From Tetrastigma voinierianum (Eukaryota > Streptophyta > Magnoliopsida > Vitales > Vitaceae), in NCBI GenBank assembly GCA_016808115.1, contig JAEQBH010004659.1, forward strand, positions 186,001-250,000: a stretch of DNA of 64,000 nt. The letters run 5' to 3'. Positions 26,027 to 37,730 of the stretch are shown one piece after another. Position 1 is the first letter of the stretch. The number at the start of each line of letters is the position of its first letter. The notes below the pieces were generated by a model that saw only the letters and a list, made by a program, of their open reading frames with translations, was not told where the DNA came from and did not search any database. The position numbers were made by a program, and so were the translations under genes.

Positions 26027-26132
26027 TCACTCCAAGGTGGTAATGTTCATTCTGGATGTTTTGGAAGACAGCTCCTCAATATCATCTTTTAAAGTTGCAT
26101 CACTTGATGTAATCCCACTCCTTGCAAACAAC
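26027..26132 (-). pseudogene. Orphan 3'-terminal exon of an unrecognised gene
   Basis: A splice acceptor (AATTATTGCAG, on the minus strand) at 26133 is followed by 34 in-frame codons containing ARSGITSSDATLKDDIEEL and ending in a TGA at 26027, then AT-rich 3' sequence. The codon use and acidic helical character look like a genuine C-terminus. No upstream exon is recognisable to the right before the plus-strand gene at 27798, so this is either a captured fragment or the end of a gene whose other exons I cannot see. Function unknown. Confidence 0.4.
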
Positions 26133-27690
26133 CTGCAATAATTCAAAATATAAATCATATTAAAAGATATTAAAAATTATTTAAAAAGTATGACATGTTT
26201 GATTCTTGATTTTGAAAATAAGGGCTCTCGGTTTGGAACTATAAATAAAGAAAATAAAGAATAAAATAATGACAAAAAAGTGGAAAAAAGAAAATTTATC
26301 AGAAAATAAAAATAGATTTAAACTTAATAAATTAATTATATATATATATGTCTATTCAAACATATTTTTTGTTTTATTTGTTTCCTTAATTATATAAAAA
26401 CTAAGAAATTTACAAATTCCTAAAATGTTATTAATCAGGGATTATATTTGAATTTTTGATTTTTTTTTTATATTTTCCATTTTTCTTGTCGAACCAAATA
26501 TGAGAATAATTTTTATTAGCATTTTTTGATTTTTCTAATACTTTCCGAGTTTCAAAGTCCAATGAAACCAAGGAAAATAAGGAAAATGTTATTTATAATA
26601 CGAACGGGACAGTAGTAGTCTAGTTTTGGTATTGAGTGTTCGAATTTCGAATTCGGAGCTGGGATGGAAGGCGGTTAGGGTCTGTTTGGGATTCTCCTAC
26701 AATCCTGGCCTTTTTGTTTTTTTGACCTTTTCTAATTTAACAAAAAATATGAGAATTTTCTAGAAATTTATAATATAAATTTGAAAACAACTTATTAAAA
26801 AACTATTTATATGACTCACTAGTTAAGTGTTCTATGGGATATAGGAAAGAGAGTTTAACATATCAAGTTCAAGTTTACATGAGAATATAATATTATAATA
26901 TTGTAATGTATAGTTAATATGTTTAAAAAAAAATTATTTTGGAAATTATGGGCTTGTTTGTTTATCATTTTTGAAAACTATTTTTTGTTTTTAAAAACAA
27001 GGAGAACAAAAAAACATGGAAAATAAGTTTGGTTTCTAGTTTTTTTTTTTTAAAGAAACAAAAATGTTGAATTTAAAGAACAATAAGAGTTTTCAGAGAA
27101 GTTGTTCTCTGTGTCTTTAAAAACTATTCTTAAAAACGGTTTTAAAAACAAGGAATACATGAAAATAGAGAAAACATATTTGATTTCTATTTTTTTTTTA
27201 AATTCTGAAAATATACAAAGAACAAAAAAAATATTAAATTCAAATAACAAAATTAGTTTTCAAACAACACACATTCTATGTGTTTTCAAAATTTATTTTC
27301 AATAATAGTTTTCAAATATAGGAACCAAACATGTCCTAAGTATTTTAAAGTAATATTTTTTTACATTTCGGTCTAATTATTGTGTAAAACTAAAATTATA
27401 AACTATATTTATATTTTATATACCCATTATATATATATTTGTATATATGTATATATAAATTAGAGGTCTCGAGTTCGAGTTTTGAGAAAGAAGTTATTTT
27501 ATATGGTAGAGCTTTATAGTTTTTTTGATACATCTAAACTCAAATGAGGATTAATTTAAATGTGATATGACTTAAAACGTCCTTGGATCACTTAGTACAC
27601 CCCCAAAGTGTAAAAAGGCGAAAAAGCCCATGCTCGAGTAGGAAATTTAAATTGGCGCTGTGCTAATGCACACCCGCCCCTTCCTTTTTC
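26133..27690. other. AT-rich stretch with one MITE-like element
   Basis: Apart from the foldback element at 26950-27336, only (AT)n runs (26338-26350, 27430-27460) and low-complexity sequence are visible. Confidence 0.5.
26950..27336. mobile_element. MITE-like foldback element
   Basis: Long imperfect inverted repeat. The left end GGGCTTGTTTGTTTATC pairs with the right end, whose reverse complement begins GGACATGTTTGGTTCC. The pairing continues inward through TTTGAAAACTATT at both sides. Same family as 10390-10640. An inner unit (AACAAGGA...TTTGATTTCTA-like) is repeated, giving an internal near-duplication. Confidence 0.6.
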
Positions 27691-27698
27691 AAAATTGA

Positions 27699-27707
27699 AA
27701 ACCCTAG
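27699..27707 (+). promoter_or_regulatory. telo-box AAACCCTAG
   Basis: The AAACCCTAG motif lies about 90 bases before the ATG at 27798. Telo-boxes are common in the 5' regions of plant housekeeping and translation genes. It is single and unverified, but its position supports a transcription start nearby. Confidence 0.4.
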
Positions 27708-27797
27708 AAGAAACACCTCACCACGCATTCTCGCGAGATCGCAGGATCCCCGCACACGGCTCCGAAAGAGCCTCACCTCTCGAGCCCAAGTGACCCA

Positions 27798-29300
27798 ATG
27801 GAAGAATCCGATGCGGAGGAACTGGAGGAGCTGGAGGCTGATGTGAAGGGATAAGTGGCTCGTGCTGCTCCATTACCGTACACCCTCCCCGTTTTTAGCC
27901 TAAGTCCTGAAGATCACTTCCATCCTCTCTTCTCACATGACCCTTTTCTCGAATTGGTCTCCTGATCCCGACCGAAGCCGCTTGAGAATCGACCAGTCGG
28001 CTGGGGCTTCGGGTCCCACTTCTTTTGTTCTTTTTTTCTCTCGTTGCTTCCCCTCGGAGAAAATTTGTTAAATGAAAAAATAGAAAGTGACTAATTGAAT
28101 AAAATATTTTCATCATGGAGATAAGAAAAGCAGAATTTCACGCTTAATCGAGTATTATACATTAAAATGTTTGAGTTAGTTTCGTGGGTTTGGAGAGCAA
28201 AAGATCTTTCTTCCTTTTCCTTTTTATATTTTATTTTGTTTCTCGTTTTCTTGTTAGTATGAACCAAGCTGAAATGAATTAGATTTGTTCCTTATTGGGT
28301 CCCCAGAAGAACAAATTCATTTAGGTAGTTAAGCTCTCGCTCAGATATAAAAAGAAACATAATTTTCAGAATCATATTTCTAATTTTCTTTTTCGTCCAA
28401 ACAGAGAGCTCTAAATTGCTTTGTTAATGATATTGAATTTAAAACCCAAATTTTTATGCTTGATCCGGGAGTCCCGAGGGAAAATATGTCAAGAAAAAAT
28501 AGTTTTATCATGATTACTACCATGGAAAATGCAAAATAAATAAACAAGTAAAACTTACACATAGGATATATTATTTTCCTTCTGAGGTGGTTTGAGAAGA
28601 ATGTTGATGGCTTGATCATATGATATTAATGGGGTGACGGTGAGGACTTTGGCGGTAGAATGAATATCAAGCAAATCCCTCATATGTGAATTTTTTGCTT
28701 CCAACAAGTTACTGTAGAGCCAGATAATGTCAGTCTTCACATGATCTTTTGGCCTTTCTCTTTTCATAGGAAAGAAAAAATACCGTTGATGTGCTCTTTA
28801 TTCATAGCTTATTTCATTTCTTCCTTTATCTTTAGATTTACAATATGTTGGCTATTTGAGTTTATTATTTAACCAAATATTTATCGGGTGATTTGATTAA
28901 AAGACCCTTTGAAAACCAAAATTTGAAAATACTGTTTAGATTTACAAATTGTTGGGTATTTGAGGTTATTTAACCAAATATTTCTTATCTTTCAGCTGAT
29001 TAAACAAACAACCTTGTGAAGTCACACTCAAGGCATCTCTACGCCTCTAGGTTATTCTCGTTTTTTTTCATTTAGTCAAGTATTGATCCCTTTTGTGCTT
29101 TGCAAATGCAGGGGAGAGAATGGTTTCGCTAGCTCAAGGAGATAATGAGACTTCAGAGAAAATACAATTGCTCAAACAAAAGATTTCAAGTAATGTCTCT
29201 ACCATTCCAGTCCTCTTAAAAAGATTGAATGAATGTATGCCAATGGTAGACAAATCCTGATTCAGACAATGAAATTATGCATCCCGCTTCGTGCGAGTAA
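27798..29300 (+). pseudogene. Small plus-strand gene, unit 2 copy (first and last exons)
   Basis: The first exon opens with an ATG at 27798 (MEESDAEELEELEADVK), a strongly acidic start. Relics of a following helical stretch (HYR.TLP-like, about 27870-27890) continue to about 28050 but carry indels. A 1-kb intron, shared with the other two units from 28400, ends in TTTGCAAATGCAG (29111). The last exon, 29112-29300, encodes SEKIQLLKQKISSN, then VLLKRLNECM, and hits a TGA after VDKS through a one-base shift relative to unit 1. This is the only unit that retains the first exon. I do not recognise the family. It converges with the CNL remnants (tail to tail). Confidence 0.55.
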
Positions 29301-29939
29301 GGACCAGTCGACCTAACTGCAATGTTTCTCGTCACTAAGGTATGGACATTTTTTCTGGTGTAATACACTCCTTACTATTTCACTCTTGTCATCTGGAAGA
29401 CATATATATAGAAAACCCTCATATCAGACATGATTGACGTTTCAATTGGGTAATTCATGAATCTAGCCTCCAAATTCTCCGAGGGAAGGAATTGCTAGAA
29501 CTCGAAGGCCTTTGTCAGGGCATATATTATGTAACATAACATGAAAATATATGATGTTCATATTTTGAAAGCTTTTTTGATGCATCGACTATACGAGTAA
29601 ATTGCTTGTGTGTTCTCGATTTTCTTTCGCATCTCTTAGTGCTTGTTGATCCTATCAGAGTTGTTTTAAGTGAGCAAAACCAAAGCCTTGTATGGTTTAC
29701 TCCATTTCAAAGAATAGAAGTGCCACCTAGTGATGAATCCCGTTGACTCTCCTTCCCACATACTCAATCAAGTCTCATAGTCATCATTTTTCACATGGTG
29801 AATGAATGGAAGTACCCTACATTCTAATTATATTGAAATATATAAATTATAGGATAAAAAAAATCAATATAAAATTCTTTTCATCTCGTAGCTCTAAATT
29901 ATCCATAATCATTCAAATTAAATTCGAGGCCTTACACTT

Positions 29940-30990
29940 AATCATGGGAGATGTCCGAGATGAAACCACTGATCCTCTTCCAATCATCTCCTTGTGTCTC
30001 TGAAACCTCCTCATCAATTCTTCTCGGATAGACCATATAGGTTTATTCTTTTGGAGCATTTTAGATGCAATAATCCATTGGGGAGCTCTCATTTGGTGAC
30101 AAAGACTAATTTTCCAAGCCTTCATATTAGGTATCGTCTTTCCTCGACCGGGACACAAGTCTTCAAGTTCCCTTAAGTATTTGTAGGAATTCAAGTCTAA
30201 GGAACAATCCATTAGGACAATTCATATTACTTTCCCAAATAAGAATTGCTCACTAATTTGAGAATCCTCAAGTTTGGCAACCTCCCTAGTATTGGCATTG
30301 GATCTTCCTCCAACCTAGTAAGATACAGCTGAGGTTCACAGGCTCGAGGTTAGAGTTTTCTCTCAGTAGCTTCGATGGTTCCTCCTAGATGCAATTTGTA
30401 GAGGTGCTTGTGGTGTGAGAAAGACTCCAGGCTTGGGAGTGATGGTGTTCTAGATCTAACTTCAACATCTGATGTTGATAATCCCTTCTCCTTCTACTCT
30501 ATAAAAAATAATCCCTTCTCCCTTCAGAATTGGATCAAAGAAACAACATGAGCTTTTGTAGCCCTGTTAATTGGCCTATACATTGGAACAACCCCTCCTT
30601 CAAATGTGGATGCTCCGTCATGTTTAGCTTCAAATGCTTTAGGTTGTGGGTAAGTTTCCCTAAGTTGGTATCCTTCAACCATTTGCCACCCTGCAAATAT
30701 ATAACGCTCTTGTTATCATTAGATGGACACCTGGTCACTGCCATCCACCTTCTTTCCTCTTCGACCGCCTTCTTGATATGATCTCGACTCGAAAAACAAA
30801 TTAGATGTCTCATTTGCTTCACTTCAAATTGTATGGGGTAATCCAATGTAATTGTCTCCCTGAATCAAGGGCTTGCAAATTACAAGTCCATCGATCAATC
30901 AGGAAGTCTTGTTGCCTTGCTAGTTTCTCACAACAGATATCAGTGGATGAGTTGTCCTACTTTTCTTGAAGGTAAGGGATGTCCCTCCAC
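29940..30990 (-). pseudogene. CNL copy E, LRR-only fragment
   Basis: Minus-strand LRR remnants homologous to the C-terminal half of copy B. At about 30212-29940 the end block has NMKAWKISLCHQM and EELMRRF. A middle block lies at 30250-30450. At about 30846-30535 another block contains QMRHLICF, LGKLTHNLKHLKLNM and CIGQLTGLQKL. There is no NB-ARC. It lies immediately 3' of copy B, suggesting unequal crossing-over between neighbouring LRR regions. Confidence 0.65.
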
Positions 30991-32196
30991 CAAGTCCCTC
31001 CTACTTTTCTTAAAGCGTAGGAGGTGATAAGACGGATCCTATTCCAATCTTCTCCTGGTGTATCTGAAACCACATTCATCAATTCTTAAGGTACCTCATA
31101 GAGGTTTAGTCTTTGGAGCTTTTCTAGCCGCAGTAATCCATCTGGAAACCTTGTTATTTTGTCACATAACTCAATTTTCAGAGTCTTAAGATTAGGCGTT
31201 GCTGTTTCCTCTATGGAGAAGTCTTCTAGCTGATTCAACTCCTGCATTTCAGAGGAATTGGCACAAAGAACTCCTCCTTTGAGGGCACTCTATTCTCCCG
31301 GGTATAAGAATTCCACAATAATATGAGAATCCTCAAGTTTGGCAACCTCCCTAGTACCGGCATTGGATCTTCCTCCACTCTAGTCTGATAAAGTTTGAGT
31401 TGAATGAGGTTTGGAAGATAGTGTGTTGTTTCCGTAGGTAGTCCCCGGATGGGTACTCCTAGAAACAATTTGCAGAGGCAGTTGTGGCGTGAGAAAGACT
31501 TCAACCCTATAGGGGATAGCAGCATTGTTCTACAATATTCCACTGCTTTGACACTAAGATTTTCATTAGTCATCAACTTGAGGTTTTGAAGGCCAGTTAA
31601 TTGAGATACAGATTGGAATAACCCTTCCAAACTTCGGGGATCGATATCTCGAGCTTCGGGGCCATGAATGGTCAAGCCTCCCAAGTTCAAGTTGACATCT
31701 CAACCAATCGCCAATTGCTAATATAACTTTTGAAGGTTGGTCATTTTATCGAAACTAAATATAGATATTCACTCTTTTCTCATTATCACTCATTGATCCT
31801 TCACTCACATTGATGTTAATGTCTCATTTGCTGCAATTTACTAAATTGTAATGGGTATAGAAATAAACCTAAGTATCGGAATCAAGTGTTTGAGATTAAC
31901 AAGTCCTTCGACATTGATATGAAGCCTATTATCATCCCACAAAATCCGCTTAGCATAAAATATTTCAAGTGGATGAGTTCTCTCATCTTTCTTGATAGGT
32001 CCAGATAAAAATAACTTCGTGTCTGCATCGCATTCACATGCAAGACCCGAAGTAATTTAGGGCATTTTTGAATAAGTATCACATCGCCTCCTTCACTAGT
32101 AGGGAGTATATTGAGGATCAAAGATCGGAGATTAGAATTTTGTAAATGCGGAGAAGAGGTGATCTGATGATGAGTATTAATGATTAGTCTACGAAC

Positions 32197-32204
32197 ACTA
32201 GTAG
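32197..32204. repeat. hAT target site duplication, left
   Basis: ACTAGTAG, identical to 37723-37730. The unoccupied paralogue in copy D (60596-60603) has the octamer once, followed by the same GGAAGCCC. Confidence 0.93.
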
Positions 32205-33215
32205 TAGGGCTGGTAACGAGCCAAGCTACTCGGCTCGGCCTGGCCCTGGCCGGGTGCCGGCTTTCCTGGCTCAGTCCCGTTAGGCTAAACGAGCCAAGCT
32301 TGAGCCTTAATTTAGGCTTGATAAATTTCGAGCCCGAGCCAAGCCCAAGCCGAGCCCGAGCCCAACCTAGCCTGTACATTAAAAAACGATTTTTATTATT
32401 TGCTGCCTAATCAGCTTTAAGCCCAACCTGGGGCACAGTATCAAAGAAACCCCTGGGACTTCACCGCCTCATCAAGCCGCCACAGCAGCCAAAGAAGCAC
32501 TCTTAAATCCCTCAACGCTCCCCCTCAACCCTCTCTCTCTCCTCGCCATTTTCGGCCATTTGAAAATCAAAAAAGTTAAACCTCAGCAAAGAAGAAGACC
32601 ACGAGTCCACGACGCGCACAAGACCACCCATCGGCCACCGCGCATCTTCACTCTAGCGTGCTGGCTTCCTTCTTCGGGTCGACACAAGTGCTTCATGAAG
32701 AGATCCATTGATGATCCGTAGTTGGTTTCTATTATTTTCTGGGCATTTTACCAAATCATCCTTCAACATTCTTCGAGATCGATCCTCGCTAGTCTCATCA
32801 TGTCGTAGGCTTAAACCCGAAATGACCGCCGTCTAAGGATCGACCATGTCAAGCCCTCCTTCTTTCTCCACTCCTCAAACAAGATATCTTCCCCGTATTA
32901 TTAGTAAAAATTAAAAATCTAACTGGGGCATTCTTCGTGATAATGGAGGCTCATGAGGTTCAATCTTGCCAAATGCCTCAAATGGACCGATATAATGCTT
33001 TCTCTCCCACATATAATGCCCTAAATTTAAGATCTTGGGATCACCGCATTTAGAACATTCCTAAGCATTTCACCATTCACTGCAGAATTCACCTGGTGAC
33101 CCCCGGGTAGATGGGGATTGCTTGATAGTTCAAAGAGATTACTGCTGAAATCCTCATTTGACTGGGCCTATAAGCAAATCCAAATCAAACAAGTGACAAA
33201 ATCAATGTAAACACC

Positions 33216-35490
33216 GGTGACGCCCCCAAAACCCGGGGTCCTGACTACCCGTCAACCTCGCTGAATACAGTGGATGTCGTACCCGAATCACTGTAAATCG
33301 CAGAGTCTCTTGTACGGGAGCTCACCAACACTTGCCTCAGATATCCCCGTCCCAAACAATCCAATATATATATGCAATATAATCCCAACATGAGTAAAAA
33401 TGCCTCTCAGCTCATAAACCAATACTATAAAATCAATTATCATAACTATTCTTCACCATCTCCCAATAATTCAATAGTTGATAACACTTTGTTTTATACA
33501 AACATATATTAAAAATCTACAACCTTATCATACTGTTATGTCCAAAACTATCAAGCCACAAACCGGCTTCTTCAAAATCAACCCTCAAAGTGAGATGTCT
33601 CCTCGAGCGCCCTTGTACCCGTAAATAAAGGGTCCCACGACTGGGTGAGCTAAAGCTCGCAGGGAGAATCGCCCTAAGTGGGCTACTCCACCACCTAAGT
33701 GCAAAGGCAATGCTCCAAATTAAACACACACTCAAGTAAATACATCCCCACTTGAATGTCTACATGATTACCCCATGTCACCCAGTCCTCACCGACTCAC
33801 CCACACTCGCTCTGCCACGCATTTAAAAATAATCATTTTCAAAACAAAAACTTTTGTTCTTTAAAAATATACTGACCGAAATATTCTAAGACAAATACGG
33901 GACTACCCTCGAGGTGAATTGGTCGGGTGAGCTTTCCGAACAAATATGGTCCTCATCCGAAATGATTCGCGGGCCCATCTCTCCCAATCCAATTCCTCCT
34001 AATATCATCCCCGTGAAATTCCTTTCGCAACCATATCCGTTACAAAACACTGTCATGCACTCACACCTAATTCTAGGTTACCCAGTGCATATGAAAATGC
34101 ATTATGCCATTTTCAAAATCATTTACACAATATGTCAATATGCATATTTTCAATCAACTACAATTACACGCATGTAATTCCAACACATCAATCATCACCC
34201 AACTTAGCTCCATTGAGCAAATCATAATAATCACCAATGGCTTACAACACAATTGAATTCCATATAATTGTGTCATTTTGTTAACACCTCAAGCATTAGT
34301 CCATTAGCTCTGATCACCCAACCCTCCAAATTAATTTCTACACATACCTGCCATTCAATTCACACAATTTCGTCGCCATGACACATGGACCTTTATGGCC
34401 ATTTCACACAAACCCGACTGCTTTTAAGGCCCCAAATCAGAGCAAATGGGTCATTCCACTGGCACCACATCTGATATTCCATCTTCCCAAACACTTAACT
34501 CGATCATTCCCATTTCCGGTCTCCTACTCACCAAAATAGAATTTATTCAATAAATTCCAACACAACAGCCCACTACGCTTCTGATGTCCACGCGGTCCAA
34601 AAAGTCTCCACCCTTTCATAATTCGTCCCATGTTTTGTGACCTAGATCACCAAACTTCATTCTCGGCCTTTTCCTATAAATACATGATTTAAAGCATACA
34701 ATTCTGGAATTTAAAAGACCCAAACAGCCCCTAATTTCTGGGCAGTCACGGCCATCCAAGAAAATCCCAAAGAAATTCCAACAATTCGGTCCCATGTTTT
34801 GGGACCGATCAAACGGCCCCTCACGGCCTCAAACTAACCGAAACATCGAAAAAACACTTAAATGGGAGTAAAAACTCAAGTAGGGAGAAAATCCTACCTC
34901 AAGGAGTTTGAAGAAACTCCCGATCCCGGAGTCCACGCGTAGCTTGTCCCGCGTAGAACATTTCTCCTTCTGCCCCGAAGACCGCCGACGACGGACGTCG
35001 TATCCCAGAGAAGTGAGACCTCTCTCTCACCACAACCCCCATTTCGAAGGCTACTGCATCCTCCCCTCTCAAAATCGTCGCTTGCTCTTAGTTTTGGTGG
35101 AGAAGACAGCCAAGGTTCATTAATTCGTCTTGTAGGTGTGACTTAAACTTCTTTAAAATGACCGTTATGTCCCTCATTTCCCTGGGATTTGATACTGGGC
35201 ACTACCGCCATCCATTATCATTTCTCTACTCATACCACTTATGGTACATGAGTACATGCTATATGTATGGCTTTCGCCACATCGAAAAACCGATTACAGA
35301 CCAAACGATGCCCCCGAAAAACGGCCGACCCGATCGGCCCCGTAAAATTACGAAATTTTACGTGCTAACTAGATTTCGCGAGACGATTCCAACGGTACAA
35401 TTTGTTTCGTCATCCGAGATCTAGAGAATTAATTACGGATTTTTAACCATAATTACAATTTCGTAATCAAAATTACGATTTTGCCCCTAT
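33216..35490. mobile_element. Solo-LTR-like block, copy 2, nested in the hAT element
   Basis: Begins TGACGCCCCC near 33218 and shares the same ordered blocks as 12895-14985 (see there), ending in an A/T-rich tail at about 35490. No gag or pol lies on either side. Because it is nested, it either arrived after the hAT element formed or travelled with it. The right boundary is uncertain by several tens of bases. Confidence 0.6.
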
Positions 35491-37500
35491 TCCGTAATCA
35501 ATTTCAATTTTTATAAACACAATTTACGATAGTTTATTTTCTTCGAAAATGATTGATGGAAGAATAAATATTCAATTTCTTTTTAAAAAATTTTGAATGT
35601 GGGTCTTTTCTGATTGTTTTGATTTCAAAGGAAATTTCGATTTCATTGGCATTCCAACCATGGGACTTTCATTTTGGATATCATATGGGAAACTATTTGG
35701 CTGGTCGCTGTACTTTACCAGCAGTATTACAGTACTGTGGAATAATTAACTGTAAGGGGATTTCATGGTAACCGTGAACTGGCCAAATTCTGAAATGTGA
35801 GTTTCAAATTCAAACTGATGGGCGTGGCTTAGGTTGGATGATTTATTGAGATGTCATCATTACTGTTCTTTGCTTGTACAAGCAATGAAAAGAAACATGC
35901 CAGTTCTTTTCTTATAATGTTATCATAGCTACACTTATTTGTTTTGATGGTTCTGGTTCCATGTGAATTCGTCACTTCCACAGGGTTGCCTTCATACTCG
36001 GATCACCTATAAGCAATCTCTTAGCATTATGAGCCATGTTGAAAGAGAATGCTCCCTTTCATTTAACATATCAAAATTTTTTGCTTTTTATTTTTATTTT
36101 TTGTCTTTTCTTAATTAAGATAGTGCTTTTAAAAGCCTAAGTTCTGCTCCATCTGTTCAGAGGCTATTGAGGCTACACCTTGAGGTTCACCTTTAAGGCG
36201 AGGCTCAAATTATCCTTGAGGCTATAATTCAAGGATGTTACATCTACACCTCAATTATTCAAAGGGTTTTGACCTTTATCAACTTTTTGGTATATATTCT
36301 ATAAAAAGGCTTTTAAACTTCAATGTTCTGTAAGTTTTAATGGGTTTTATCTTTTTATTCTTCGTGGACTTTTGATAGAGATTTCCATAGTTAAACCTTT
36401 ACAAAATGAGGCGGACTTATTTAGCTTTTTAACTAACATTTAAAGTGGAAGGGAAGAAGAGGTCAAGAAGAATAAAAGAATTGTTGAATTGCTTGTGATT
36501 AGTCTCATATATTACCTTACTGCCCGGAGTGATGTATAGCAACAGTCTTGAGTTGTTCTTCTTAGGAGTTATTGACCGGAAGGAGGTCAGTTGACAAGAC
36601 CCGACCTAGTAAGGAGCAGAGCTTGGTTGATTGGGCCCGGCCTAAAAATTTTAATTTTAATATTTGGGTTTGTTATATTTATTTTTTAGTTCGACAAAAC
36701 CGCAGGCTGAGATAGCGATTTCAGTTTTCAACCAGATTGCTATATGTTTGCCCTGTGTTAGAATTTATTTATTTGGGCTCTATTTCCCATCAAAACTGTA
36801 TACAAAGATAGCAACCAAAACTTAGCTTTACCTATATTTTAGGTTATAAAAAATTTGGGAATTGGTCTAGGAAACAGACGAATGCTCATTCCTTGTTTCA
36901 TATTAATTCCTTGGCAATATTGTCATCTGGGGTATAGATAACCCTGAGAAGCATTATTATGTAATTTAGCCTCCTGATTTTGGTTTTAGTTTCTTTATAT
37001 ATTAAAAAGGTATTTTTATTTTTATTTTTTTGGTTTGGCCTCATCAAAACTGTAGGTTGGGATTGCGATTGCGATTTAGTTTTCAACCAAAAACGCAACT
37101 TTTTAGCTATATTTTTAATCTGTCTTAGTATTTATTTCATTTTTTTTTGCTCTTGCATCATTAAGAAGATAGCGGTCTAATCAGTTTAGTCGTTTTTTCT
37201 TAACGCTGTGTATAAAAACTTGGAAATTACAATTATGTCCGTAGCCTTTGTTTAATCTAGATTAATATTCATTTTATCTACTATTTTTCATTCTCTCAAT
37301 CTTTTTAGCAAATTAATTTTTTTTCCAGTTTTTATCGTGTTATCTTTCATTCTTTATTATTTTATTTATGAGATAAATCTTTTTTTTTTTAATTATCATC
37401 AAAATTTTATCTTCTAACCTTAATACCTATATTATTTCTGATGATATGGATGTTATTAAATGTCCATGCATTTATTATCTTCTTTTTTTTGGTTCTTCTA
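35491..37500. other. hAT interior, right side, non-coding
   Basis: No transposase. Two related segments (about 36650-36870 and 36970-37220) share the order AAAACTGTA/AAACCGCAG...GGTTGGGATTGCGAT-like...TAGTTTTCAACCA...TAGCTATA, so there is an internal duplication of about 320 bases offset. No open frame is credible. Confidence 0.45.
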
Positions 37501-37722
37501 TTTAGGCTCGGGATTGGGCTTGAGCTCAAGGTTAATCTCGAGCTCGTTCATATGGAAAACGGGCCTAATGAGCTCAAGCCAAGTTTTTTTTTAAAATCGC
37601 TGCTCGTACCCCGATTTTGCCTCGTCTAGTGTTTCATGCCTGGCCTCGAGCTCCCTCATAAATTAACAAGCCTAGCTCGAAATGTTCAAAGCTTGGCTCG
37701 GCTCGGCTTGTTACCAGCCCTA

Positions 37723-37730
37723 ACTAGTAG
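37723..37730. repeat. hAT target site duplication, right
   Basis: ACTAGTAG, identical to 32197-32204. Confidence 0.93.

Larger units (their letters stand above)
32205..37722. mobile_element. hAT-type non-autonomous DNA transposon, 5518 bp
   Basis: The terminal inverted repeats are TAGGGCTGGTAAC (13 exact bases), extending imperfectly as (G/A)AGCC(A/G)AGC. They are flanked by a perfect 8-bp duplication ACTAGTAG. TIRs of this length with an 8-bp target duplication define the hAT superfamily. Subterminal regions are crowded with GAGCC(A/C)(A/G)AGC-type motifs (32215-32375 and 37505-37710), as expected for transposase binding. No hAT dimerisation domain or other transposase sequence is visible, so it would need a partner. 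A solo-LTR-like block sits inside (33216-35490). Inserted into the LRR exon of CNL copy B. Confidence 0.9.

Noticed and set aside
28380..28767. Minus-strand frames in unit 2 as a separate gene
   Set aside because: They lie in the intron shared by all three units, and are not conserved as frames in units 1 and 3.
32205..37722. Autonomous hAT element or CACTA/Mutator element
   Set aside because: No transposase coding sequence; the 8-bp duplication and TAGGG ends exclude CACTA (3-bp) and Mutator (9-11 bp, long TIRs).
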